Shown in pieces: positions 42,891 to 53,696 of a stretch of 64,000 nt of DNA (positions are counted from its first letter, which is position 1; the number at the start of each line of letters is the position of its first letter). Under the pieces are notes generated by a model that saw only the letters and a list, made by a program, of their open reading frames with translations, had not been told where the DNA came from and ran no database searches. Position numbers and translations under genes: made by a program. The stretch spans positions 25,133-89,132 of the forward strand of contig QVRM01000964.1 in NCBI GenBank assembly GCA_003439945.1, written 5' to 3'. The stretch comes from Dermanyssus gallinae (Eukaryota > Arthropoda > Arachnida > Mesostigmata > Dermanyssidae).

Positions 42891-45693
42891 TCATAGTTCG
42901 TTACCTCTCTGAATCTCTAGGGAAAGCCGTTGGCAGAAGAAAGTGCCTGCCCTCTTGTCCATTGTAGCTTGCTGTAAAGCGTCGCCAACCTGGGAAATTA
43001 GCGTGGTTGTGAGGGGCCCAGAGCCACCCAGCGTCTCGAATGCGAAGAGTGAAATGTGGTACGTCCGGCCTAAGTTCGCATACTTTCTTGTCTTTGATGT
43101 CTCGGCGCGGGAAGCGGCAGTTCCTGGGCGAGAAGCGCCGGGACCGACAAGGGAGGGGGTCAGAGAGTCGGTCGCCGTCGCATCCCACACCAGGGAACGA
43201 CCCTTGTAGAAAGGTATCAAAGTCAAGCCGTCGGGCCGTTTGCCATCGTCTCTAGAAAGACCAGGCGGTTCCAGGACGCAAGGGATTCCGGCCTTTCGCA
43301 ACAACCTTGCAAGAATGTCATTCAGAGCGGTGTGACGTGGGCGCCGGCCCGCCGAGTGAGCGCAAGACAGGCCGTGTCTGGCCAGGCGTCCGACGGGCTC
43401 GCCACAAGTGCATCTGTGTGGCTCTACCAAATCAGCTCCCAGTCTCAAGCCAACGCAGATTCGGGTGGATTGGTCGTCAAGGCGGGTACCCAATGAGTCA
43501 GCGGGGAGTGTGTGTAGCCAGTCGCTCGCTCCTGGGCGAGCGACGGCAAGGAGGCGCGCCCTATTCTGGTCGTCACCGCATTCTTCAAGCAACTCAGTAA
43601 GCGAAGATTCGTGCACCTTCTCGGCCCAGGCCCTCTGGCAGGCAAATCTATTCATATCAGGCGGTGAAGCCTGGAGTCCAGCCGCTATAGCGTCGCGAGT
43701 TGCCTCAAACAATGCTCAAGCCCCCGACGGGAGCAGGCGCTGGACATGACCCGAAGTAGCGTGCATCGAGGCGGCCACGGCAGGGCCTGCCAAGGAGCGG
43801 GCCGAGGGAAGACCAAGATCGCCCATGGAGGTGGGGAGAGCCGCCTGGCGCACCTCTCGTGGTCATAAGTTCAGACCCTAAACCGTCTCGAGGGCCTCCA
43901 CCACCTGGTCCCGAACAATGCATGAATCGTATGATATGTACGATGCGACACGCGGAGAACGACGAGCGGAGTAGGTAAAGCTCTTGGTGGGCTCCGACCA
44001 GAGGTAGACGTTCTTACATCGCCCACAATCTGTCCATCATGGGGTCGAGTAGACTTAACAGTGCAGATGGTAGGAGCGGTGCGCCAAGAAGCGTAACTTC
44101 GTGTTCAGACACGACTCTACACCCCGGTAGTAACGCAAGTAAGGCACTCAATGTGGGGTCGTCCGGGTCTGTCCCCGGCGCGAACACCTCGCATTTGGCC
44201 GTGTTTAACACCAGGCCACTGACTGTCTCAAAGGCAAGTATTCTGCGCACTTCCTCGAGTAAGTCCTCCATCCGTCCACCGAGTGTGCCATCGTCGAGGT
44301 ACCAGGCGTTGAAAGGCACTTGTATTGAGTTGACCAGCTCACGGATACCCAGGCTGAATAGAGCCGGCCCCAAGGGGTCTCCCTGCTGTATACCTGATGC
44401 CGAGGACAACGTGTGGGCCCCAAGCAACAGGACGGATGGCTCTCTGTATGCGTGATTCACTAAGTTAAAGATTTCCGGTACTGCATCACGAACTGCACGA
44501 AGTATATAATCCCTTCAAATAGTATTGAATGCATTGCGAAAATCCAACTTCAAGAGTGCCGTTCGGGGCGGGCTTGATTGGACGAAGGCTCTTGCTGCAT
44601 GTACAGCTGCCTCCGCCCTGCCTGCTAAGCCAAAACCCAACTGGTGCGGGCCAAGCTGCTCAATGATAAGATCTTTGGCCTCACGACAGGCTATTTTTGC
44701 AGCAATCCTCCGTATCGGGCGATAAGTCCTTTTTGCGGAGTGCGAATAGCTTGGCGCCGAATATTATCTCCCTGACCTCAGTCGGCAGTGTACCCCATCT
44801 CAAGACGTCCATCACTCTGGCAAGTGCTGCGGCCAGTCTCCTTGCCACCGGTCCAAGCACGGGTGCAAGAAGGTCCTTCAGATGACGCGGACGTCAGGAC
44901 TGGCGGACGAACTGGCCGGAAAGCTGGCAACAGCTCCCATGACATCATCGACTGAAGAGTGACGCTGCGTCATAGAGTCAGGAGGGTCCGGAAAATTTGA
45001 GTCCGATGGAGCAGGTGGGTGCTTGGCGGCAAGCGAGGCCAGGACTTCGTCTCCCGAAACAAACGAGTCCGTAGAGTATAGTAAGCGGGCCGCCCCGGAA
45101 ACGTCTCCCTCGGACAGTTTAGACGAAACGCGGCGTGCCGAGTCCTTAGGGGAGTCGCACGCATCTGATGTGACTCTTCTAACACCACCTACGCGAAATT
45201 CGAACCGCCAGCCGTCGCGAAACGCTCGGAGGTTTGACCGAACAGTCGCTGCCAAAGAGGTGGACGACGAAGTGCGAGGTGGCAGTTGAAGGACCACGTA
45301 AGCGAATGACAAGGGCGACTCCCACGAGGGGACGTCGTTGTTGGCCGCCACAAGGTCGAGGACGTCGCATAGGGACTCGGCAACCAAAGGCCTCACAGCC
45401 CGGGGGACTACACGCATTACCCTAGATTGTTGCGGCGCAAGTATGAGCCTGTCGAGCAGCGACTGTCTAGGCTGTGACGGGCGTGCTGGCGTGGAGGAAG
45501 CAGTCGAAGACGACTCGGGAGTTGTGGACGTGGGACGACATCTAGCTTGGTGAATGGGGAGACCGCAGCGAGTGAAGTCCCGGCCGCATCTGGGGCAAGT
45601 GACCCTTACGGGAGGGTTACCTGCTATTGAAACGGACAAACGAGGGGGATGGGGGGCTACGTCGGGGGACTGAGTGGGCTCAGGGTTCATCAT
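42891..45693 (-). pseudogene. ORF2: CCHC-type finger, reverse transcriptase, knuckle and restriction-like endonuclease
   Basis: ORF2 would nick the target and copy the RNA. The N-terminal frame (45,693-44,878) has a C-x2-C-x11-H-x3-C finger (CPRCGRDFTRC...HQARC). After a shift near 44,880 RT begins: LLKLDFRNAFNTI near 44,560-44,520 (motif A Asp kept), a stop, then ASGIQQGDPLGPALFS and FNAWYLDDGTLGG (catalytic YLDD). The last frame (43,712-42,891) has C-x-C-x9-H-x3-C at 101-117, RHTALN at 126-131, KRPDG at 158-162 and LVWDAT at 174-179. The last two are the PD-(D/E)xK nuclease residues. Its ATG overlaps the ORF1 stop as ATGA at 45,693-45,690. Confidence 0.8.
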
Positions 45694-46540
45694 TTGGGAG
45701 CTGGTGCGGGAGACACCAGGCCTTGCAGCAACGGGGCCAAAGCGAGCAGGGGACGCAGTACCTTCACAATGTCTCGAAGAGTGTCGCCTAGTTTCGGGTT
45801 GATGCGAGCGAGCATGGACACGGCCTTAGACAAAGACCCGAAATCAAAGTCGTCGGTCGACTTAGGTGGGCGCGCCCGAACACGGGTGACGGCGCGGCCG
45901 CGCGGAACCGGCTCACTCCGAGCCAATTGGCGATGACGCTTGAAAGGGCGGCGAAAAGCGGCCTTGACTTGTTTAGAAGGTCCTGTTTCAGGAGGTGGCA
46001 GAGTCTTCGCACGAAGTATAGATTTGGCGGAGCGGGGATCGGCCGAAGAGGGGGGAGCACGACCTCAGCACGCGCTGCCGAAGGCTCCGGAGCCTCATCC
46101 GGGGAGGCTGGTATCACCAGACGACGTACGGCCGCCGCGTAGGTGCTTGGTGCAGATGTGCCTGGCCGAGTAGGTGCAGGATCCGGGACAACGACCAAGG
46201 TGGCCGCCGGCGTCGACAACTGCGCATGTTGAAGCATGCGTGAGCCGAGCAAAACCTTGCTTTTCTCGCGGGCTAATGCAAAAACGGGACAGCCCGAGTC
46301 CCCTCTAGGGTGAGGACCACTGCAGTCTACGCAACGAGCTCGGTTTCGACATGACGCGGCTAGGTGGTCGGGCGCACCACATCTTCTACATGCACGAGCG
46401 CGAGTGCAGCGAGTTGCCGTTTGGCCAGTGCGTTGGCAATTAAAGCAGACAATCGGTGACGAAGCTTCAACCGACACATCATGGTCCCTCCACACAATAA
46501 AGACCTTATTAGGGGGCGTCCTCTTGAAGAGAACGTTTTA
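45690..46540 (-). pseudogene. Gag-like ORF1 with three zinc knuckles, 5' truncated, frameshifted
   Basis: The frame begins at a stop-free point near 46,540 (NVLFKRTPPNKVFIVWRDHD) without a clear ATG, so the N-terminus is missing. Three knuckles follow: CFNCQRTGQTATRC (the usual His is Gln), CRRCGAPDHLAASC, and CVDCSGPHPRGDSGC. A Pro/Ala-rich linker leads to a frameshift near 45,900, after which the frame continues (INPKLGDTLRDIVKVLRPLL) to TGA at 45,692-45,690. Such knuckles bind nucleic acid in Gag-like LINE proteins of the I/Jockey/R1 groups; here they directly precede an RLE-type ORF2. Confidence 0.75.
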
Positions 46541-46545
46541 AAAAA

Positions 46546-47003
46546 AATCAAAAGCGGAAGTTCTCTGAGGCGTCGTTAGTTAGACAGCACAGCATTTGAA
46601 CGTAACCCATTATGCTGTCTAAGGATTTCATGGAGTATTAGGCTATCTGATGATGCAATACTGTGATGCCAGTCTTGCTAGGATAATAAAAACGTTTCTT
46701 AGTTAACAGGTAACTAACTTAGTATTACATTTGAGCTTTATGTGCAACACCCTCGAAATGCGTACTCTTGGCACATGTAGATTAGAGTGCATTACTAAAC
46801 CTACCAGTTAGTTACATTGTCTCCAGTCGCGGGCTCTTAGATTTATGTGGCAGAATACTAGACAAATAAATTGAGCGGTCGGTAATCTAGTTTTATTGTA
46901 CTTTTTTTTCAAGTTCTCTTTTATTGTTTTCAAAGGGTAGATAAATAAAAAACGAGAGAGAGTGTACCTCGAAGAATCAAGTTAATTTTGATTCAAATAT
47001 GAC
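46546..47003. other. No recognised gene; possible minus-strand poly(A) signals
   Basis: AATAAA on the minus strand occurs near 46,898-46,893 and 46,924-46,919, 80-110 bases past the candidate exon at 47,004. Confidence 0.35.
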
Positions 47004-47280
47004 TTAGTTGTTGGTTTTGCCTGCGCGAACCACGTTGGTGCGCAGAACAAAATGAACCAAACCCAAGATCTCCACTGAACACTCTCCTTGCCCGAGGCCA
47101 ATGGCATCCCGGCATTCGGTGATGCTGGCGATGTAGCAAAGGCTTGTGCAGTCGCGCTGAAGCTTGTTCAAGGCAACAACATGGCTGTACGAGTATATAC
47201 GAGACAGCAGATCATCAACAATCTGGCTGCTGTCTAGTGATACTATGGTACTCACGAACGCGGAGGCGAAATTTAAGCCT
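47004..47280 (-). CDS. Unidentified small ORF, possible terminal exon
   Basis: A minus-strand frame encodes about 90 residues (GLNFASAFVSTIVSLDSSQ then VDDLLSRIYSYSHVVALNKL) with four cysteines near the C-terminus, ending in TAA at 47,004. I do not recognise the family. Poly(A) signals lie a short way downstream and no transposon motif is present. It could be the last exon of a host gene or chance. Confidence 0.25.
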
Positions 47281-47449
47281 TAAGACTTGCGCGCTGAGTT
47301 GCTGTCGTTGGGCTGTTACCGCCTTCAACTAAGCAATTTTGAACGACGACCGAACTCTCCATCTCCAAGGGAAACGTGTGCCTCCCAATCGGTAGAAGTA
47401 GGACCAAATCGTTGATTTCGCACAGGCAACATTCGAAACATGTACATAG

Positions 47450-47764
47450 TTAGCCAGAGCAAAGCTCCAGCCAGCACCGAACACTGATTAGGCTTTGTGC
47501 CCTAGTAGTCGTAGATAGTCCCTTACTTCCGGCGGCGGTTGACACGTTCAATGGCCTTTCAGCAATAAAGCAATATCGGTGGGAAATACGGCTGATTGCA
47601 GTAGAGCTATCGTAACCATAGTATCGTAGTAGCCTTTGTGTGTCTTGCGCAAGAGTGGCCAGGTTCAAATTGGAGAGCTGCCCAAGGCTAATTTCCAGAA
47701 AGATCCGGATAAATGCGCTTAGGAAGGACATCTCCCTATCCTTTTCCTCGAAAGGACACATCAT
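47450..47764 (-). CDS. Unidentified ORF, possible upstream exon
   Basis: A minus-strand frame of 104 codons begins MMCPFEEKDREMSFLSAF and contains SLGQLSNLNLATLAQDTQ. A GTAAGG splice-donor-like site lies at about 47,524, which could link it to the frame ending at 47,004 by an intron of some 240 bp. No family recognised, and no clear acceptor with a pyrimidine tract was found. Confidence 0.2.
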   Translation of the reverse strand: MMCPFEEKDREMSFLSAFIRIFLEISLGQLSNLNLATLAQDTQRLLRYYGYDSSTAISRISHRYCFIAERPLNVSTAAGSKGLSTTTRAQSLISVRCWLELCSG

Positions 47765-49299
47765 TGAAGGCTACTCAAGTCAACATTTAATCGCTGTACG
47801 CAAAGAGCGAAAGCCAAGAAGGCCCAACAAGCTGAAATAAGACCAGAAGATATCTAGGGGTGTTTAAGCTCGGATGCAAGAAAGGGCCCTGCAGTTTCGT
47901 CCTTTTGTGTTTAGACACTTAAGGCATATAGCTTCAATTATGGTTGGAGTTTAAACTTGTTCTTAAGACGGCACGCTTGCTGCGTCACAAGAAACCATTT
48001 AAAGGGACTGATTTGAATTGACCCACTGGTTGACTTCGTGGTCCGTATCAAGCTAGCCCTCAGTGATGCCAAATGTAAAGTATTGTAAATGGGCAGTCCT
48101 ATGAACATATATATTAGCATTCAACAACGGCACTCTAGCAGTTACCCTTTTAGAGCGGCTGCTTTAAATAACAAGCATATCCCAAATAAATGCAAAGCAG
48201 CATCCAACATGACGATGACATAGTTTACTAAACCTCCACTGGGCCTAGATTTACTTTATTTCTTATTGGTAGGGGCCTCTAGGCATCGTTAACGACAGCC
48301 AAATGCGGCATGGCAAGCTTAGCCTGGAGCACATGAAAAGTAGAAAAAAAATATCTTAATTTAGCGGTATGGCGTAGGATACACCGCAGATCATGTTGCA
48401 CCACAGAGTCGTGGCAAAGCTCGACGAAGAAAAATCTCATAATCTACCGAGGACTAGAGCTCCGAAACGTACTTCAGCCGTACGCTTACAATCAAGACGC
48501 TGAGGAATGTATTCCTTCCTATTTATTTAGACGCCAGGGAATGTGACACAAACCACCACTACGTTTTCCAAGAAGCTGGGCACGAAGATTTCTGCCGTGA
48601 GGAAGTACAAGTATTCGGACTTATGCTTACATTAAAAGTTTGCTATAGAATTTACTAAAAGCTAGCTATAGATTTTGAGTTGTACCGGCTTGTTGTACCG
48701 ACGATGGATGTTCTGAGGCCAAGGTTATTTAAGCATTTACTCTAATATTGAGTTATAGTTAATAACGAATAAATTCGTAAAGTGAACGTTATATTCTAGC
48801 ACATGATATCAAAACATGTACCGCAATGCTCCAGTTGAACCTAGATCCGACCAGGTCATCCTCATAATTTCTAAATGCAGTAGAGAATATAATGCCATCC
48901 ATAATTATTTTCGTAATTACCATCTTTACGGGCACACCATTATTGCGATACCAGGCGTGCGGGGACCATGGCTATAACGCTGACAATCGATCAGATCCTC
49001 GAGAAATCGAACGGGGATAAGCAATCAATAGCGTACCTGAGAAAGCGTATCGCCTTAAAAGTCCAGCGTGGCATCGCAAGAATGATTGTTGATGCGCTTC
49101 CGAGAAACTGATGTGTATACAAGCAGTTAAATTTGTACAATTAAGGGCTGGCATTCATTAACAAAATAAATACATACACGTATTATTCTATTATGACTCT
49201 ACTAGTTTTTTTATGAGGAAGTATCGATATCTGTTCTGCTGATTCGTAGTCCCTCTGCCCGGGAATTAGTTGAGGCCATCTTGAAGCTAGTTCTGTTAC
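47765..49299. other. No recognised gene
   Basis: Nothing recognisable. Confidence 0.4.
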
Positions 49300-49800
49300 T
49301 TTTAGGTTCTAGGGAAGAGTCTTTCTGTCTAGAGAAGGCCCGTTGGCTGCTATGGGCGCCGTTTGTTGATTGTGCAATGTTGAGCGCCATAGGTATTTAA
49401 GTCTTTTTGAAGAGGCGGCGTGTTGTAGCCCTGGCAGTCCTGCGCTCCCATAAGAATGCGGCATACAACATACCCCAAGTACTTAACCATGGGTGTGACT
49501 GTTGCTGGGCGCCCTTCCGAGCGTAAGTTCAGATTCTGTAGAGAGCGCTTCGGGCCGTTTTAAGTAAGTGCGTAATCCGTTTTAAATAAGTGCGTTTTTT
49601 GTGAAGCCAATTCAAGACCTAGCAAATTAAGGTATTATCGGATATCCGCCAGGTCCCCGTCGGTTGTTCCTTCAAGCAAATCCTCGTGACGGGCGCTAAC
49701 GGTCAGTAGCATACCGTCTGCGGGGCCGACGGAATAAACTTCCGGGAATGTGGGAGTTTAAGTCAAACGCAGGTTATTTCAAAAGAGCTAATCCCAGTAC
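49300..49800 (-). pseudogene. RT relic of an R1/I-like LINE
   Basis: On the minus strand, VYSVGPADGMLLTVSA (degenerate catalytic box) near 49,740 is followed by DLLEGTTDGDLADI, LLGLELASQKTHLF and, after shifts, VTPMVKYLGYVVC near 49,500. This is the usual order of the RT catalytic box, the GL..KT segment and the KYLG segment. The sequence parallels the relic at 55,440-55,760 closely enough to be the same family. Confidence 0.6.
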
Positions 49801-50019
49801 AGATCGTCGGGGGCTTCGGCTGTGATTGCATAATCTGCGCCTTCGTAGGTGGATGCTCGGTCTTTTAGGCACTTTTTCTTATAGGTTTACAACAGCTCGT
49901 GTTTTTATGGGGTTTTATAAAATCACACTGAACGCGCCTTTGACATCTATAGATGGCTAGACAATGCAACCGGTTTTCTCTCGGCGCATTTCTCTGTGTT
50001 TCATCTATGTTCTAAATAA

Positions 50020-50249
50020 TATGCAAACAAACGTCTTGTTGGCTTTGTTGTTGGAACGTTGTATGGCTCTCCCATAAACGTAGACTTTGCACAACTATGT
50101 AAAATAAATAGACAGAATAACTAATTTTATGAGTTTCATCCTCACTCCTAAACAAGACGTCTCCGTTCTCTGCTACCATCAGGAAAGACTATTTGCTTGC
50201 GGAGTTCAACCAATCTTAAAATAAGTACATACGGCTATGATAAACCCTG

Positions 50250-50250
<1 letters not shown>
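50020..50250 (-). mobile_element. Inverted-repeat (mariner-like) element, copy 5
   Basis: Read on the minus strand it begins ACAGGGTTTATCATAGCCG at the edge of a TA array and follows copy 1 almost continuously through CCGTATGTACTTATTTT and GTGAGGATGAAACTCAT. The inner end fades near 50,020. Confidence 0.65.

Positions 50251-50253
<3 letters not shown>

Positions 50254-50285
<32 letters not shown>
50254..50285. repeat. (TA)n array
   Basis: Abuts the outer end of inverted-repeat copy 5. Confidence 0.95.
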
Positions 50286-50290
<5 letters not shown>

Positions 50291-50820
50291 AAACACGGTG
50301 CAAACGTGCCTGTATCTATATGGATCTCTTATGAATTCGTTCGCTGTGTTGCCCCTAGAACGACATCTGTTACGTGTTCTGTGCACTTCTTAGTAATAAG
50401 ATTACACCGTCATTACACCGAGGTCTCTGATCAGTTTTTTTAGTGCAAGGGGACGTTTACCTACTGAGTAATAGTGCGTATATTTCCGTGACTTAAATTA
50501 AGTACACGCACGTTTGCGCCGACCGTTCTAGAGTAAAAGAGATAGACGACTCGTGAAACGTATTTACCGTAATTGGGCGTTTTCTGCAATCTTCGGAGGA
50601 GTCTGTTTTTTTTTTTGTATATTTTAGCACCATCCACATAGGTCTCATATTACACGTTTTTTACAAAATCGTATTCTAAAAGAAAATATTGTGAAGGATA
50701 ACCATGAATGGCCGAATAATGGTTCCTTGAGTGCAACGGAGGTGGCTTAGTCCTTCTTACACAGAGCTTCGTGAACACGAAACTTTCGCTCACGTAGGAA
50801 GGCAATTTTCCGTGCTCCTA
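50286..50820. other. No recognised gene
   Basis: Nothing recognisable. Confidence 0.4.
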
Positions 50821-50921
50821 TTTTGGTGCCTAGCCCAATCTTGCTACACATTCATATGTATATATAATATATATATATATATATATATGCATGTGTAGCA
50901 AAATTGGGCTAGGCACCAAAA
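50821..50921. repeat. Long hairpin: 31-bp inverted repeat around a TA loop
   Basis: The left arm (50,821-50,851) starts TTTTGGTGCCTAGCCCAAT and the right arm (50,891-50,921) is its reverse complement with one mismatch. The 39-base spacer is almost pure TA. Possible origins are a foldback transposon end, a cruciform-forming repeat or a hairpin RNA gene. Confidence 0.85.
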
Positions 50922-50935
50922 CAAATTATATATAT

Positions 50936-51083
50936 ATTTTTTTTAGATTTTTCCGTGAGGCTAAAGCCCGTGTACGGTTTTTCACGTTATGGCTAATTTT
51001 TAATCCACTCCGGCATTTACCTTGTCTAAATTGGAAATTATGCAAACCAATTTAAGAGTGGTCGGTCTGGGTCTCGAACCCAG

Positions 51084-51088
<5 letters not shown>
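50936..51088 (-). mobile_element. tRNA-derived SINE, family A, 5'-truncated at the B box
   Basis: On the minus strand the B box (GGGTTCGAGACCC at 51,082-51,070) is followed by the usual body with TTAAATTGGTTTGCATAA and GACAAGG and an A-rich tail at 50,943-50,936. The A box is absent; a TA array starts where it would be. Confidence 0.8.

Positions 51089-51124
<36 letters not shown>
51085..51124. repeat. (TA)n array
   Basis: Abuts the truncated end of a SINE. Confidence 0.95.
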
Positions 51125-51126
<2 letters not shown>

Positions 51127-52999
51127 CTGAATAAATAAGTCTCTCTAAGCGTTTATGGGCTACAACGATGACTCATATGAGTCGCTTAATTTCGTGCCAC
51201 AGGGTACTTTCCCGCTTGTGTCCTGGGCTTACAATCGCCGTCCAAAACTTTTCTATATAATCGAATCTTTAAGCGACCGATAAAACATCAAGCTTAATGG
51301 GTAGCATATCGAGATGCCAAATGCAACTGAAGGCACTCCGTTCTCGGCGCAGAACTTCAGGCGTAAGGCTTCTTTGGTATTATCGTTAATGGTTCTAACA
51401 CATTGAACATGCCTGAACAAACTCGAACCTCAACCTTACACCATGGCCACTCACTTTGAACTAGGAATAAGACTCCTACGCCTCGTGAGTCAGAATATTT
51501 TCTAAATACAGAAAAGAGGCATCTATAATCACATACAGCTTAATTAGTTTTGAATAGTGTGTTTCCCACACCGGGGTGTGGATCTCTTTATAGAATATAA
51601 AGACGGGTCGTATGTCGGTCATGCTGTCGGTTATCTCCCATATCAGGTCACATGAATGACCGAGTAATAAATAGTTCTTTGAGTGCAACGGAGGTCGCCT
51701 GGTCTTTCTGAGACAGAGAATCGTTCGTAAATATTCTAATATCCTAAGTCTAAAATCAATGTTTGAAGGAATCTCAGCGGCTCCTAGACATTATGTGCAG
51801 TTAATACCGATATCGAACTGCATACAAGTGCGGCCCTCTAGTGTGGCCAAGTGCGTCACTTCTTGCAACGCCTTCTTTAAAATGCTGAGGAAAATAAATA
51901 CGATAAATCACTTCTCACTTCTCGTGAGTATTGAGAGAGAGAGAGGTCGGATTTAAATTGGCGTTAGATAAGCTCAAAATCAGATATCCATACGTCTACG
52001 CGTTATGGGAAGAATATTGCGGTAAAGTTCATAGCAATAAACGAATAATGAACCTTACGTTCCCGTTAAGGCTAAACAACCCGCCAACTCCATGGAAGCG
52101 TGATGCTAACGGACTAGATTTTTTTTCTAAATATAGCGTAATATTAGTGTAATTACAAATATACACACAATTGGTCTTTTGAATATTCATGTGATGGTCG
52201 TCCAATTTGCTGCTATTGTTTTTGACGTCGTTTTTTTCTGCAAGTGACATACGCTAATGACTAAGCTACTTTGTCACAATAGAGTGTTGACGTGTCCGAT
52301 AGACGACGTCGGTGGCGGTTGTCATTGAAACGAATGGAAGTAGTATTTTTCATATATCAGGATCATTCAAATAGATAATATAGACACGAATCATCTTCAC
52401 CATCCACGCACCTGCGATACGTTGCCTTTTGTGCGTGCTTGCTGTCCCGTGATGTACTCTTCCACTGAATATATTCCGGATGACTTAGAAAAGCCTCTGT
52501 CCTATCATTATTATGTTTGTGCGTACGCATGAACGCAGGCAGACCGGCAGGCCGTCAAATTCGATTCCAAACGTGTCACTCTTGCAAATAAGGTATGTCT
52601 AGTCAAACCCGTCTGTTGCTGCTATGGCTGACAACAACAACAGCAACAACAACAATATCCTGATCCTAGGAATTGAAGCGAAATAACGACACATTCTGAC
52701 CTGTTGATGCACGATGGATGGACGACCATTGGGTAAATCTATGGCTGAACTGCAGGAGGATTGCAAGCATTGTGACATCCCTGGATGGCTGTTGTGATCT
52801 TAGCAAACGTAGCACGCGGAAAAAGACTGATCTCAGGGCCTCAGTTAAACACATACGCAGTGCCCAACGGTGTGCATAAATTATAGGAAAAAGAAAATTA
52901 CTATTGTGCAACACCAGCGTGATTTCACCACACGTTTCCTACTCTTAACAGCATGCATCTCTCTGTATAGCTGCATCACTATGACATCCGTGAGCACAC
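51125..52999. other. No recognised gene
   Basis: AT-rich; no motif recognised. Confidence 0.4.
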
Positions 53000-53664
53000 A
53001 ACGTCGTACATTCGTCCCTGCCGCGTTCGGGTTTCTAGGGCGCACTCTTACGTCCTTGGCCTCGGACAAGAACTAAAGGGGCTGATGCCTCTCGAATACG
53101 GCTCTGCGCACTCTACTCCTCGGGTGGTTGGCGGCATCGACCATCCCCTGATCCGAGCGCAGCAATACCGGGGACATCCAATACTAGACCACGGCCGAGA
53201 GTATCGAAGAGGCTGTCGCACGGGCGCACCGCCCCTTTACAAGGAGGCAAGATACCGAGTGAGAGAGATAGGGGCACAAAGAGAGCGAGAGAGAGAGAGA
53301 GAGACAGGGGGAATGAGAGGAGAGAGAGGAAAAGCAAGAGGGCGCTCAAAGCTCAGCCAGCTCAAGGAACGAAGATGCAAAACAAACGAAGCGGTGGACA
53401 GCGAAACGCGAAGGAACCCAGAATCCCAGCGTATTGTTCGTCGTCCTAGGCGTTTCAATCCCCACTCCCCTCACTCCACCCCACCCACCCCCATTTGCAA
53501 TGGAGCAGGGTATTGCACACGGGGTTGCATTGCATCGCATTTTGGCACGACCTACCTTGCTGCTGCTGCTGGTGACCTCGCTCTTTCCCCTGCTGCTGCT
53601 GCTACGTCTATTGCCACTGTCAATGGCTGGCAGTGACTGCTGCAACGACAGCTTTTATTACGAT

Positions 53665-53696
<32 letters not shown>

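Larger units (their letters stand above)
42891..46545 (-). mobile_element. RLE-type LINE with separate Gag-like ORF1
   Basis: In minus-strand order: Gag-like ORF1 with zinc knuckles (46,540-45,690), then ORF2 with an N-terminal CCHC-type finger, RT with YLDD, a knuckle, and a C-terminal restriction-like endonuclease ending at 42,891. The 5' end is cut off within ORF1 near 46,545. ORF2 is broken by a few shifts and at least one stop. The clade (R4, Utopia or another RLE group) cannot be fixed by eye. The combination of Gag-like ORF1 and RLE in one element is the notable point. Confidence 0.75.

Noticed and set aside
53085..53636. 183-codon ORF in the GC-rich island
   Set aside because: Low-complexity Arg/Glu and Ala stretches come from GA and GCT repeats; all frames are equally open and no domain is present.
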